From Nocardioides hwasunensis (GTDB taxonomy: Bacteria > Actinomycetota > Actinomycetes > Propionibacteriales > Nocardioidaceae): a stretch of 64,000 bases of DNA. Below, one piece after another: positions 55,382 to 64,000 of the stretch. The position numbers were made by a program, and so were the translations under genes. Below the pieces are notes generated by a model, which saw nothing but the letters and a program-made list of their open reading frames with translations, had not been told where the DNA came from and made no database searches. The stretch spans positions 124,001 through 188,000 of the forward strand of contig NZ_JACXYY010000002.1 of assembly GCF_014779665.1 (NCBI RefSeq). The letters are read 5' to 3'. Every line of letters starts with the position of its first letter. Within the stretch, counting starts at the first letter, position 1.

Positions 55382-56218
55382 GTGCGCACCACTGCTCGAC
55401 GAGCCGGCCAGGCCGTCAAGAAGGCCGCCCTGAAGGCAGGTCGTCGGCAGCAGCCCGAGCCCGTGCCCGACGTGCCGGCCCCCGCCGACCCGAAGGCCGA
55501 GCGTCGTCGGCGACTGCTCGCCAGCAACCTGACGGAGCTCGCGATCGAGTTCCGCACCGACAAGTGGGGCGTCCACAAGTACACGCCCCACTACGAGCGC
55601 CACCTACAGCACCTGCGCCAGGAGTCCTTCACGCTGCTCGAGCTCGGCATCGGCGGCTACAAGAAGCGTCGCCGGAGCGGGGCGTCGATGAAGATGTGGC
55701 GCTGGTTCTTCCCCAGGGCGCGCATCGTCGGCCTCGACATCGAGGACAAGACGTGGCTGACCCGCGGCCACATCCACACGTACCTCGGTGACCAGACCGA
55801 CCCCGAGGTCCTGCAGCGGATCATCGACGAGCAGGGCGTGCCCCTGGTCGTGATCGACGACGGCAGCCACATCCCGGCCCACGTGCGCGAGTCCTTCCGG
55901 ATCCTGTTCCCGCTGCTGCCCGACGGCGCGATCTACTGCATCGAGGACACCCAGACCTCCTACTGGCCCGCCTGGGGCGGTCAGCTCGACCCACGCGCCC
56001 CCGGCACGTCGATGGACCTGGTCAAGGACCTCGTCGACGGACTGAACCACGAGGAGTTCCTCGTCGAGGGCTACGAGCCGACGTACACCGACCAGTGGGT
56101 GCGGGCCGTGCACTGCTACCACAACCTCGTGATCATCGAGAAGGGCGACAACCGCGAGGGCACCAACCGGGACAACGTCGCCCACGAGCTCTACGGCGCA
56201 TCGGAGCTGCCCGAGTGA
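55382..56218 (+). CDS. SAM-dependent methyltransferase, demethylmacrocin O-methyltransferase-like
   Basis: A 278-residue methyltransferase with a basic N-terminal extension (RTTARRAGQAVKKAALKAGRR). Matching the TylE-type sugar O-methyltransferases are FRTDKWGVHKYTPHYERHL, LLELGIGGY (SAM site), SMKMWRWFFPRARIVGLDIE, VVIDDGSHIPAHV and YCIEDTQTSYW. The likely target is a sugar hydroxyl; no macrolide genes are present. Its stop overlaps the ATP-grasp GTG (GTGA). Confidence 0.82.
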   Translation: MRTTARRAGQAVKKAALKAGRRQQPEPVPDVPAPADPKAERRRRLLASNLTELAIEFRTDKWGVHKYTPHYERHLQHLRQESFTLLELGIGGYKKRRRSGASMKMWRWFFPRARIVGLDIEDKTWLTRGHIHTYLGDQTDPEVLQRIIDEQGVPLVVIDDGSHIPAHVRESFRILFPLLPDGAIYCIEDTQTSYWPAWGGQLDPRAPGTSMDLVKDLVDGLNHEEFLVEGYEPTYTDQWVRAVHCYHNLVIIEKGDNREGTNRDNVAHELYGASELPE

Positions 56219-57075
56219 CGATCCTCCTCGCCACCAGCGGTGACCTGCCCCAGGGCGAGCCTGGTGCGGCTGCGCTCAACGCTGTCCTCGACGAGCGTGG
56301 CATCGACTTCGCCTGGGCCAGGTGGGACGACGCCAGCGTCGACTGGTCGGGTTCCGACCTCGTTGCGGTGCGCTCCACCTGGGACTACGTCGTCCGGGCC
56401 CCGGAGTTCCTGGCGTGGACCGGCTCCCTCGACCAGTCGCGCCTGCTCAACGGGGCGGACGTCTTCGCGTGGAACCACGACAAGCGCTACCTCGCCGACC
56501 TCGGTGACCTGCCGGCCGTCCCGACGCTGCTCGCCGGCGACCGCGCGGAGCTCGCCGACGCCGTACGACACTTCGGCTCCGCTGTCGTGAAGCCGCGGGT
56601 CGGCGCCGGCGGGGCGGGCCTGATCGTGGTCTCCGACCCCGACGACCCGCGACTCGGCACGTCGGTGCGCAGCGCCCCGGGCTACCCGGAGGTCGGCGGC
56701 CCCTGGGTCGTCCAGCCCCTGGTGGAGTCGATCCGCACCCAGGGCGAGGTGTCGGTCTACGTGCTCGGCGGGGCCGTCGCCTCGCGGTTCGACAAGGTGC
56801 CCGGCGAGGGCGACGTGCGTGTCAACGAGGAGTTCGGCGGTCGCGTCCGCGAGGTCGGGATCGGCGACGTCGGCGACCTCGCGCTCGCGGCGCACGCCGC
56901 CATGGGGGAGCGCTTCGGCCGGCCGATGGACTACCTCCGCGTCGACCTCCTGCAGTGGGAGGGTGACTGGGTGGTCAGCGAGCTCGAGCTCATCGAGCCC
57001 GGTCTCTACCTCGACGTCTCCGACGCCAACGCTGCGCCGTTCGCCGATCTCCTCGAGCTCCGCCTGCCCGCGTAG
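56215..57075 (+). CDS. ATP-grasp domain protein (RimK/DcsG-like)
   Basis: A 286-residue ATP-grasp protein. The N-terminal region is typical: VRSTWDYVVRAPEFLAWTGSL and LLNGADVFAWNHDKRYLADL. ATP-binding segments are AVVKPRVGAGGAGLIVV, WVVQPLVESI and EGDWVVSELELIEPGLYL, the last with the Mg-binding Glu residues. The family ligates carboxylates to amines or similar. It is coupled to the methyltransferase by a GTGA overlap, so the two may act on one product. Confidence 0.82.
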   Translation: MTILLATSGDLPQGEPGAAALNAVLDERGIDFAWARWDDASVDWSGSDLVAVRSTWDYVVRAPEFLAWTGSLDQSRLLNGADVFAWNHDKRYLADLGDLPAVPTLLAGDRAELADAVRHFGSAVVKPRVGAGGAGLIVVSDPDDPRLGTSVRSAPGYPEVGGPWVVQPLVESIRTQGEVSVYVLGGAVASRFDKVPGEGDVRVNEEFGGRVREVGIGDVGDLALAAHAAMGERFGRPMDYLRVDLLQWEGDWVVSELELIEPGLYLDVSDANAAPFADLLELRLPA

Positions 57076-57288
57076 TCACTTCAGGCCATGTCGCATGGCT
57101 CGTCGGGGCCATTTGGTCTAGACCCGAGGGCAAAATTACCCAGTTCGGGATAGCCGGTGTCCCGCCGGCCGATACCGTTCCCGCAGTTCGGCCGCACTGG
57201 GGGTGCGGCCCGATGTGTTTCCGGCACCGGCCGGGGACGCACAGTTGGCGTCGCATCGGGTGACGTCGCACGCGGGGAGGTATCACCA
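57076..57288 (+). promoter_or_regulatory. 213-base leader of the TadE-TadG genes
   Basis: No gene is seen here. A 6-bp hairpin GCCATG/CATGGC (57085-57099) follows the ATP-grasp gene. An AT-rich patch (CAAAATTA, 57131-57138) is followed by CAGTTCGG (57141), repeated at 57184, with GCCGATAC (57168-57175) between them. GCCGATA resembles the -10 of sigma-28-type promoters, but no matching -35 is found at the expected distance. A clear ribosome site (GGGGAGG, 57274-57280) ends the leader. Confidence 0.35.
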
Positions 57289-57957
57289 GTGCTGAAGTGG
57301 CGACGTCGTCGAGGCGACGAGCGGGGCGCGGCTGCGGTCGAGTTCGCCCTCGTGCTGCCGTTGCTGCTGATGCTGCTCCTCGGAACCGTCGAGCTGGGCC
57401 TCTACATGAAGGACTACGTGTCCATGAGCAGCAGCGTGCGCGGTGGTGCCCGCGCGGCTTCCGCCGCCGCCGACGCTGGCCCCGGGACCTGCCTCGCGAG
57501 TGCCAACCCCCCTCCGTGCACGCCGGCGAACGCACCCGCCTTCGCCCAGGCCGCTGCCGACACCATGCAGACCGCGGGCATGGCCATGAACTCGCGCGAC
57601 ATCCAGTGGGTGATGATCTACAAGGCCGACGCCGACGGCTTCCCGATCGGCGCGGGCGGCAAGGTGCCCGACAACTGCACGGGCGACTGCGTGAAGTACG
57701 TCTGGGACGCCGGCCTCAACGGCGGCAAGGGCAGGTTCCGCTTCGCGAGCGGGTCGTGGTCGTCGGCATCGGTCAATGCGTGCGTGAACCAGTCCGAGTC
57801 CGTGGGGGTCGCCTTACGAGCCGACCACAACTGGATGACCGGTCTCATCAAGGGGCTGATGGGCGGCAACAAGGTCATGACGGAACGCACGGTGATGAAG
57901 TTCGAGCCGCTGGAGCAGGACCGCTGCAAGCCGGGGACCCCCAATGCGCACAGCTGA
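57289..57957 (+). CDS. TadE-like pseudopilin/pilus assembly protein
   Basis: A 222-residue TadE-like protein. After a basic start (VLKWRRRRGDERG) comes AAAVEFALVLPLLLMLLLGTVELG, the TadE signature whose Glu follows a prepilin-type processing region. The remaining ~180 residues are extracytoplasmic with six or more Cys likely to form disulfides. GTG 57289 has GGGGAGG 8 bases upstream. It overlaps the next gene by 14 bases. No Tad ATPase or prepilin gene is in the window. Confidence 0.82.
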   Translation: MLKWRRRRGDERGAAAVEFALVLPLLLMLLLGTVELGLYMKDYVSMSSSVRGGARAASAAADAGPGTCLASANPPPCTPANAPAFAQAAADTMQTAGMAMNSRDIQWVMIYKADADGFPIGAGGKVPDNCTGDCVKYVWDAGLNGGKGRFRFASGSWSSASVNACVNQSESVGVALRADHNWMTGLIKGLMGGNKVMTERTVMKFEPLEQDRCKPGTPNAHS

Positions 57958-59791
57958 CGTGGGACGTCGTGCCCGGGCTCTCGCCCGCCGGCTGCCTGGA
58001 CGCGACGAGGTCGGGGCGATCGCCCTGGTGGTGGCGTTGTTCTTCGCCGTGGTCGCACTGCCGCTGAGCGCCATCACGGTCGACCTGGCCCGGATGTACG
58101 TCCAGATCCAGCGCGTCCAGGCGGCCGCGGACGCTGCCGCCACGGCCGGTGTCACCTACATGCCCGACGACTTCGCCGCCGCGAAGGCGAGGGCCATCGA
58201 GATCGCCGAGGACAACGGATTCCGCAACTCGGGCACGAGCGCGGTCGCAGTGGCGGTGGGGGACAAGCCGACCCAGCTGAAGGTCACGGTCTCCTCCACT
58301 ATCAAGAACGCCTTCGGCCGCTCCCTCGGCATCCCGGACTCGACCCTGTCGCGCAGCGCCGTCGCCGACTTCAACGGCCCGGCGCCCCTCGGGAGCCCGT
58401 GCAACACCTTCGGGAACGAGCCCCCCGGCTCGTCAATCCTGACCCCCGTCGGCAGCACGCTCAAGCCCGTCACCTACGCCACGTGCTCGACCAACCCTCA
58501 GTTCTGGGGAGCCATGGCAGGCCCGGAGACCTTCAAGGACCAGGGCTCCCAGTTCGAGGCGCGCAAGTGCAGCGGTGTCGAGATCGACTGTGCGTCGTCC
58601 GCAGTCGGCGCACTCAACAACGAGTTCGACGCCCGCGGCTACGTCTACCTGGTTCGCATCACCCCGGCAGCCGTGAACCAGTCCGTCAGGCTGCAGATCT
58701 TCGACCCCGCCTACGTCGACACCGGTTCGGGGTCCTGCAACGCCGGCCCGGTGAGCAGCTCCATCAACGCGACGACGAACTCGGCCTACCCCTACGCGAC
58801 CACGGACGCCAGCACCCGCTACCAGAACGGCGCGACCGCCTTCTGCACAGGCGACTCCGACAACAGCGGCAAGCGGTTCCCCACGGCCAACAACACCAGT
58901 ACGACCACCGAGGTGCCGACCATCACCTCGTTCGCCCTGCGCACGCCGGTCGACACGCTCAACCCGTACGCCGCACCGGTGCACAGTGCGGGTTGCGTCA
59001 AGCAGTACCCCGGCTACAGCAACACCTCTGGTTCCGGCGCCCTCACCACGAACAACCTGCGGACCGGCACCTCCTCGACCTACCGGCCGGAGATCGCCAA
59101 GGTCTACCGCCAGTGGGTCGACTTCTGCACCTTCACGCCCACGAAGGCAGGCGACTACTACCTCCAGGTCCGGACCAACGTCGCGCTCCCGACGTCGTAC
59201 TCCCTGGACTCGACGGGAGCCGTGATGGGCAACATGGCGGTCGTCAACCAGACCGGTGACGACCTCAGCGTGAAGGGCAACGGCAACAACATGTTCGCCA
59301 TCCGTGCCATCTCCGGGGCCCCGTCGGGCGCCGTGTCGGTGGCATCATGGGAGCGCATGCGCATCTACGCCAACGCGGACTCCGCCACCACGACCTTCAA
59401 CCTGGTGCGGGTGGCGCCGGCGGCGGCCAGCAAGACCCTGGTCATCACCTACTACGACGTCGGCGAGGCGGCCAACACGACGTCCGGCAGCGTTCAGGTG
59501 CTGGCACCGGCCGACTCCAACATCTCGCCCACGGCAGTGGCCAACTGCAAGGGCGAGGGCGTGCACGTCGGCACCCTGGCCAACTGCAAGGTCCCCAACG
59601 TGACCTCCGCGACCAACAACGGCAAGACACAGACGGTGCGCGTCCCCATCCCGAGCAGCTACACCTGCCAGATCACCTCGACGGGCGGATGCTGGTGGCG
59701 GGTCACCATCAACTTCCCCAACTCGACGGTGACCGACGCCACCACGTGGACCGCCCGGATCGTCGGAGAGCCCGTCCGTCTCATCGAGTAG
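57944..59791 (+). CDS. TadG-like secreted/membrane protein
   Basis: A 615-residue protein, long for the family. The N-terminus GAIALVVALFFAVVALPLSAITVDLARMYVQIQRVQAAADAAATAG (residues 24-68) is the TadG/TadE-like membrane anchor with its usual 'alias' helix. The large outer region is Thr/Ser/Asn-rich and Cys-containing with no further recognised domain. Codon use and base composition are slightly less GC-rich, due to the Thr/Asn content. It overlaps TadE by 14 bases and ends at a strong hairpin. Confidence 0.75.
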   Translation: MRTADVGRRARALARRLPGRDEVGAIALVVALFFAVVALPLSAITVDLARMYVQIQRVQAAADAAATAGVTYMPDDFAAAKARAIEIAEDNGFRNSGTSAVAVAVGDKPTQLKVTVSSTIKNAFGRSLGIPDSTLSRSAVADFNGPAPLGSPCNTFGNEPPGSSILTPVGSTLKPVTYATCSTNPQFWGAMAGPETFKDQGSQFEARKCSGVEIDCASSAVGALNNEFDARGYVYLVRITPAAVNQSVRLQIFDPAYVDTGSGSCNAGPVSSSINATTNSAYPYATTDASTRYQNGATAFCTGDSDNSGKRFPTANNTSTTTEVPTITSFALRTPVDTLNPYAAPVHSAGCVKQYPGYSNTSGSGALTTNNLRTGTSSTYRPEIAKVYRQWVDFCTFTPTKAGDYYLQVRTNVALPTSYSLDSTGAVMGNMAVVNQTGDDLSVKGNGNNMFAIRAISGAPSGAVSVASWERMRIYANADSATTTFNLVRVAPAAASKTLVITYYDVGEAANTTSGSVQVLAPADSNISPTAVANCKGEGVHVGTLANCKVPNVTSATNNGKTQTVRVPIPSSYTCQITSTGGCWWRVTINFPNSTVTDATTWTARIVGEPVRLIE

Positions 59792-59811
59792 CCCCGATCG
59801 ACCTATGGCAG

Positions 59812-59840
59812 ACGCCGCCCCGGGCTCCCCGGGGCGGCGT
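59812..59840 (+). terminator. terminator hairpin after the TadG-like gene
   Basis: Perfect 13-bp arms ACGCCGCCCCGGG and CCCGGGGCGGCGT around a 3-base loop, followed by TTG. The last T is the first base of the first CIRCE, so termination and the groL promoter are packed together. Confidence 0.85.
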
Positions 59841-59866
59841 TTGCACTCTCGGGGGTCGAGTGCTAA
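59840..59866 (+). promoter_or_regulatory. CIRCE element 1 (HrcA operator) with likely groL promoter
   Basis: TTTGCACTC-N9-GAGTGCTAA, almost identical to the CIRCE consensus TTAGCACTC-N9-GAGTGCTAA. TTGCAC (59841) and TAAACA (59864) with a 17-base spacer could be the -35 and -10, so HrcA would cover the promoter. Confidence 0.9.
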
Positions 59867-59872
59867 ACATGA

Positions 59873-61660
<1,788 letters not shown>

Positions 61661-61688
61661 TCCACCGCACCTCGTTCCACCAGCTCCA

Positions 61689-61724
61689 CCAGCAGGGCCT
61701 CCGCTCCGGCGGGGGCCCTGCTGG
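61689..61724 (+). terminator. terminator hairpin after groL
   Basis: Arms CCAGCAGGGCC and GGCCCTGCTGG continue through a T-G wobble into CCGC/GCGG, giving a 16-bp stem with a TCCG loop, followed shortly by TTT. Confidence 0.85.
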
Positions 61725-61741
61725 GCGTTTCGGGCAGCGGG

Positions 61742-61747
61742 TAGGAA
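61742..61747 (+). promoter_or_regulatory. -10 hexamer TAGGAA, leaderless-type promoter
   Basis: TAGGAA is followed by 6 bases and the ATG at 61754. Confidence 0.45.
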
Positions 61748-61753
61748 TAGCGC

Positions 61754-62401
61754 ATGCGCCTTCCCGTGCCCGGTCCTCGTGACGTCCTGTCCGCCCTCGA
61801 ACGCGGAGGGGACCAGCTCGAGGCCCTCGTCGGCGCGGTGCCCCGCCTCCTGGCCCTGCTGGACCAGGCGGAGGTCATGCTCGAGCGGGTCGCCGGCACG
61901 GTCGACCGGATCGACGCGGTCGTCGCCGACGCTGCCGCGGAGGTGGTCCGGGTGGGCGTCGTCGTCGACGCCTCGGCCCTGCAGGTGGATCGGGTGGCGA
62001 CGGTGGTCGACGCCTCGACGCTGCAGGTGGATCGGGTGGCGACCGTGGTCGACGACTCAGGCGTCCAGGTGGCCCGGACCGCCGCGCTGCTCGACATGCT
62101 CGAGCCGCCACTCACCGCGCTGCAGCCGACCCTCCAGACGCTGGCGGACACCACGCACCCCGACGAGGTGGCGGCGCTGGTCACGCTCGTGGACCACCTG
62201 CCCGCCCTCACCGAGCAGGTCGAGCGCGACGTCCTGCCCGTGCTCCGGACCCTGGGCTCGGTGGCCCCGGACCTCAGCGAGCTGCTCACCGTCTCGCGCG
62301 AGCTCAACGAGATCCTGGGCAAGGTGCCCGGGATCGGTCGTCTCAAGCGCAAGGTCGAGCAGGAGGAAGAGGAGGACGCGGCGGGAGGGGGCCGAGTGTG
62401 A
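61754..62401 (+). CDS. helical repeat protein of unknown function
   Basis: A 215-residue, wholly helical-looking protein without Cys and with very few aromatic residues. Residues 70-111 are three tandem copies of a 14-residue amphipathic unit (VVDASALQVDRVAT, VVDASTLQVDRVAT, VVDDSGVQVARTAA) encoded by 42-base repeats at 61961, 62003 and 62045. The C-terminus is charged (RLKRKVEQEEEEDAAGGGRV). The pattern suggests a surface-binding helical protein like phasins or apolipoproteins, but no family is recognised. It is leaderless, after the groL terminator. Confidence 0.65.
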   Translation: MRLPVPGPRDVLSALERGGDQLEALVGAVPRLLALLDQAEVMLERVAGTVDRIDAVVADAAAEVVRVGVVVDASALQVDRVATVVDASTLQVDRVATVVDDSGVQVARTAALLDMLEPPLTALQPTLQTLADTTHPDEVAALVTLVDHLPALTEQVERDVLPVLRTLGSVAPDLSELLTVSRELNEILGKVPGIGRLKRKVEQEEEEDAAGGGRV

Positions 62402-62488
62402 CCCACGACGCGGAACGCCGCTCCGTCACCTGTCGTCCAACGCATGTGGCACGGTGAACGCACCGGCCCGGTCCCACCAGGAGGAATC

Positions 62489-63013
62489 GTGAACACCAGC
62501 CGACCCGCAACCCGAGTCCGTCGCATGCTCGCCGTCCCTGTCCTCCTCGCCGCACTGGCCGGCCTCGCTGCCTGTGGCGGGTCCGACGAGGCGGCCGACA
62601 GCCCCGGCGGCTCCGAGGTGACCTCGGCTCCGACGACCCCGCCCGGCACGGAGTCCCCGGCCGCCGGCGGCACGCTGGCCCTGGTCGCCGACGGCACGAG
62701 CACCGCGAAGTGCGCCGTGCCGTCGGCCGAGGTGCTGGCCGGCTTCGACACGGCCTTCCAGGGCACGGTCACCAGCATCGAGGGCGGCACGGTGACCCTC
62801 CAGGTCGACCAGTGGTACGCCGGGGACGAGGCGACCACGGTGACCGTCGAGGCGCCCAGCCAGGACATGCAGGACCTCCTGATGGCCGTCGACTTCGAGC
62901 AGGGCAAGACCTATCTCGTCAGCGCCACGGGCGACCGGGTCACGCTGTGCGGCTTCACCGCCGAGAAGTCTCCCGAGCTCGAGGCGATGTACACGCAGGC
63001 CTTCTCGCTGTGA
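62489..63013 (+). CDS. putative lipoprotein
   Basis: A 174-residue predicted lipoprotein: signal with lipobox LAAC (C29) and a Gly/Ser/Thr/Pro-rich linker. The mature domain TAKCAVPSAEVLAGFDTAFQGTVTSIEGGTVTLQVDQWYAG is a small beta barrel reminiscent of NTR/OB-type secreted domains; two Cys may pair. GTG 62489 has AGGAGGAA 3 bases upstream. Its stop overlaps the nucleotidyltransferase GTG (GTGA). Confidence 0.75.
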   Translation: MNTSRPATRVRRMLAVPVLLAALAGLAACGGSDEAADSPGGSEVTSAPTTPPGTESPAAGGTLALVADGTSTAKCAVPSAEVLAGFDTAFQGTVTSIEGGTVTLQVDQWYAGDEATTVTVEAPSQDMQDLLMAVDFEQGKTYLVSATGDRVTLCGFTAEKSPELEAMYTQAFSL

Positions 63014-63561
63014 CCTCGGTCGTCGGGCTGCTCCTCGCCGCCGGCGCCGGGGAGCGGTTCGGCGGCCCCAAGGCCCTGGCCTGTGACGACGACGGCACGT
63101 CCTGGTTGCTGCGCTCGATCCAGGCGCTGCGTCCCTGCGCAGAGATCGTGGTCGTGCTCGGCGCCGAGGCCGAGCGTGCGGCGGCCCTGGTGCCGATGTC
63201 GGTGTCGAGGATCAGGGCCCACGACTGGGCCGAGGGGATGGGGGCCTCCCTGCGCGCCGGCCTCCGCGCACTGGCGTCCACCGACCACGATGCCGCACTC
63301 GTCTCGCTGGTGGACCTCCCGGACGTCGACGCACACGTCGTGGCCCGCCTCGTGGGCACCGTGGCCGGTCCCGGCGACCTCGCCCGAGCGGCGTACGACG
63401 GCGTGCCGGGGCACCCGGTCCTGATCGGCCGTGACCACTGGGCGGGTGTCGTCGACACCGCGATCGGCGACCGCGGCGCCCGCGACTACCTCGCGGGTCA
63501 CGAGGTGGCGCTGGTGGAGTGCGGTGACCTCGCCACAGGTGTTGACGTCGACGCCCGCTGA
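63010..63561 (+). CDS. MobA-like NTP transferase (MocA family)
   Basis: A 183-residue nucleotidyltransferase. The nucleotide loop is GLLLAAGAGERFGGPKAL at residues 6-23, VSLVDLPDVD is the metal-binding Asp motif, and YDGVPGHPVLIGRDHW and GARDYL follow the MocA pattern. MocA adds CMP to molybdenum cofactor for xanthine- or CO-dehydrogenase-type enzymes. The MoxR/CoxD-type ATPase next door fits that context. The GTG overlaps the lipoprotein stop. Confidence 0.82.
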   Translation: MTSVVGLLLAAGAGERFGGPKALACDDDGTSWLLRSIQALRPCAEIVVVLGAEAERAAALVPMSVSRIRAHDWAEGMGASLRAGLRALASTDHDAALVSLVDLPDVDAHVVARLVGTVAGPGDLARAAYDGVPGHPVLIGRDHWAGVVDTAIGDRGARDYLAGHEVALVECGDLATGVDVDAR

Positions 63562-63604
63562 AGTTCGGCCATCGGCCCCAACGTGCGACCAACGTGGTGG
63601 GTCG

Positions 63605-63610
63605 TAGCCT
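63605..63610 (+). promoter_or_regulatory. -10 hexamer TAGCCT, leaderless-type promoter
   Basis: TAGCCT is followed by GAGCGC and the ATG at 63617. Confidence 0.5.
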
Positions 63611-63616
63611 GAGCGC

Positions 63617-64000
63617 ATGGTCGATGGACTGGACTCCGCCCGCGACGTGGCGGCACGGCTGGGCGCGACCGGCTACCTCGCGGACGACGACCTGGCCACC
63701 GTCGTGTTCCTCGCCGCACGGATGCAGCGGCCGCTGCTGCTCGAGGGTGAGCCCGGGACCGGCAAGACCGCGCTCGCCGAGGCACTCGCGCAGAGCCTCG
63801 GCCTGCCGCTGGTGCGACTCCAGTGCTACGAGGGCATCGACGCCAGCCAGGCCCTCTACGACTGGGACTTCCCTCGTCAGATCCTGCACCTGCGCGCGCT
63901 CGAGGCGGCCGGCGCCGTGGACTCCGACGAGGCCGAGAAGAGCCTCTACGACGAGCGCTTCCTGCTCTCGCGTCCGGTGCTCGCCGCTCTCCGCCAGGCG
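63617..64000 (+). CDS. MoxR/CoxD-type AAA ATPase, N-terminal part (cut by window edge)
   Basis: The first 128 residues of a MoxR-family ATPase. Walker A is GEPGTGKT at residues 44-51, followed by ALAEALAQSLGLPLVRLQCY and EGIDASQALYDWDFPRQILHLR, typical of CoxD-like members that mature molybdenum hydroxylases together with a VWA protein. The Walker B region lies beyond the edge. With the MocA-like neighbour it suggests a CO-dehydrogenase or related hydroxylase cluster continuing to the right. Confidence 0.88.
   Translation, partial: MVDGLDSARDVAARLGATGYLADDDLATVVFLAARMQRPLLLEGEPGTGKTALAEALAQSLGLPLVRLQCYEGIDASQALYDWDFPRQILHLRALEAAGAVDSDEAEKSLYDERFLLSRPVLAALRQA

Noticed and set aside
57130..57290. 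A cyclic-di-GMP riboswitch in the TadE leader
   Set aside because: The GEMM core sequences are not present; only an AT-rich patch and direct repeats can be shown.

Overview
The window is 64 kb of high-GC chromosome from an actinobacterium, most likely a Nocardioidaceae (Nocardioides-like) species. The evidence is strongly GC-biased third codon positions, many GTG starts, ATGA/GTGA start-stop couplings, and actinobacterial marker genes: mshA for mycothiol, senX3-regX3, carD, DUF3263, SigK/RskA and a GroEL with a GGM-rich tail. No IS element, phage, plasmid gene or CRISPR array is visible. Species assignment is an inference from gene content only.

Layout. (1) 0-5 kb: end of rpoB, then rpoC and a strong terminator. 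(2) 5-16 kb: enzymes and transporters, including a menaquinone/geranylgeranyl reductase-like flavoprotein, two acyltransferases of different families, a tandem Nudix protein, a 27-residue membrane microprotein coupled to a methyltransferase, an OFA-type MFS transporter with its small subunit, a racemase, an SDR and an RNase H fusion. (3) 16-24 kb: mshA, ybjN, regX3-senX3, phoU and gpmA, an order related to that around M. tuberculosis mshA/senX3/regX3, with a two-unit PHO-box-like direct repeat between senX3 and phoU and a cluster of three related hairpins between phoU and gpmA. (4) 24-36 kb: carD, a degenerate IspD paralogue, ispD-ispF, a sulfite-oxidase-type molybdoenzyme, a C39-like protease, cysS-rlmB, a membrane metallophosphoesterase, a DUF4032 kinase-like protein and a GH13 glucosidase. 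(5) 36-43 kb: tRNA-Thr(TGT), pdxY, a DOPA-dioxygenase-type gene with its own promoter/operator, and a four-gene coupled run: a PHA-synthase-like hydrolase with a histone-like tail, a GPH transporter, an S1P-lyase-like PLP enzyme and ung. (6) 43-52 kb: fasciclin gene plus SigK-type sigma and RskA-type anti-sigma, an FMN glutamate-synthase-like protein, otsA and otsB flanking DUF3263 and LytR_C genes, then a SAM riboswitch driving thrC-cysO. (7) 52-60 kb: small secreted and membrane proteins, an SGNH hydrolase/methyltransferase/ATP-grasp cluster and a TadE-TadG pair. (8) 60-64 kb: groL behind two CIRCE operators, a repeat protein, a lipoprotein, a MobA-like nucleotidyltransferase and the start of a MoxR/CoxD-type AAA ATPase.

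A regulatory theme runs through the window: about twenty genes have a TAnnnT-like -10 hexamer ending exactly 6 or 7 bases before the start codon, the signature of leaderless mRNA. Genes with clear Shine-Dalgarno sequences (rpoC, mshA, carD, thrC, TadE, the 62.5-kb lipoprotein) are the minority. Other regulatory elements seen are the SAM riboswitch, two tandem CIRCEs, a PHO-box pair, a near-consensus SOS box over the carD promoter, and three uncharacterised operator-like palindromes.

No single unmistakable new system stands out. The best candidates for unreported biology are the repeated hairpin family at 21.9-22.1 kb, the KA-tailed hydrolase operon, the 27-residue coupled microprotein, the degenerate IspD next to ispD and the SGNH/methyltransferase/ATP-grasp module. 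Every stretch without a gene is shorter than 300 bases; the larger ones are described as features. Start codons were chosen by reading frame, Shine-Dalgarno or -10 spacing and signal peptides. No database search was possible, so family names rest on recognised motifs.
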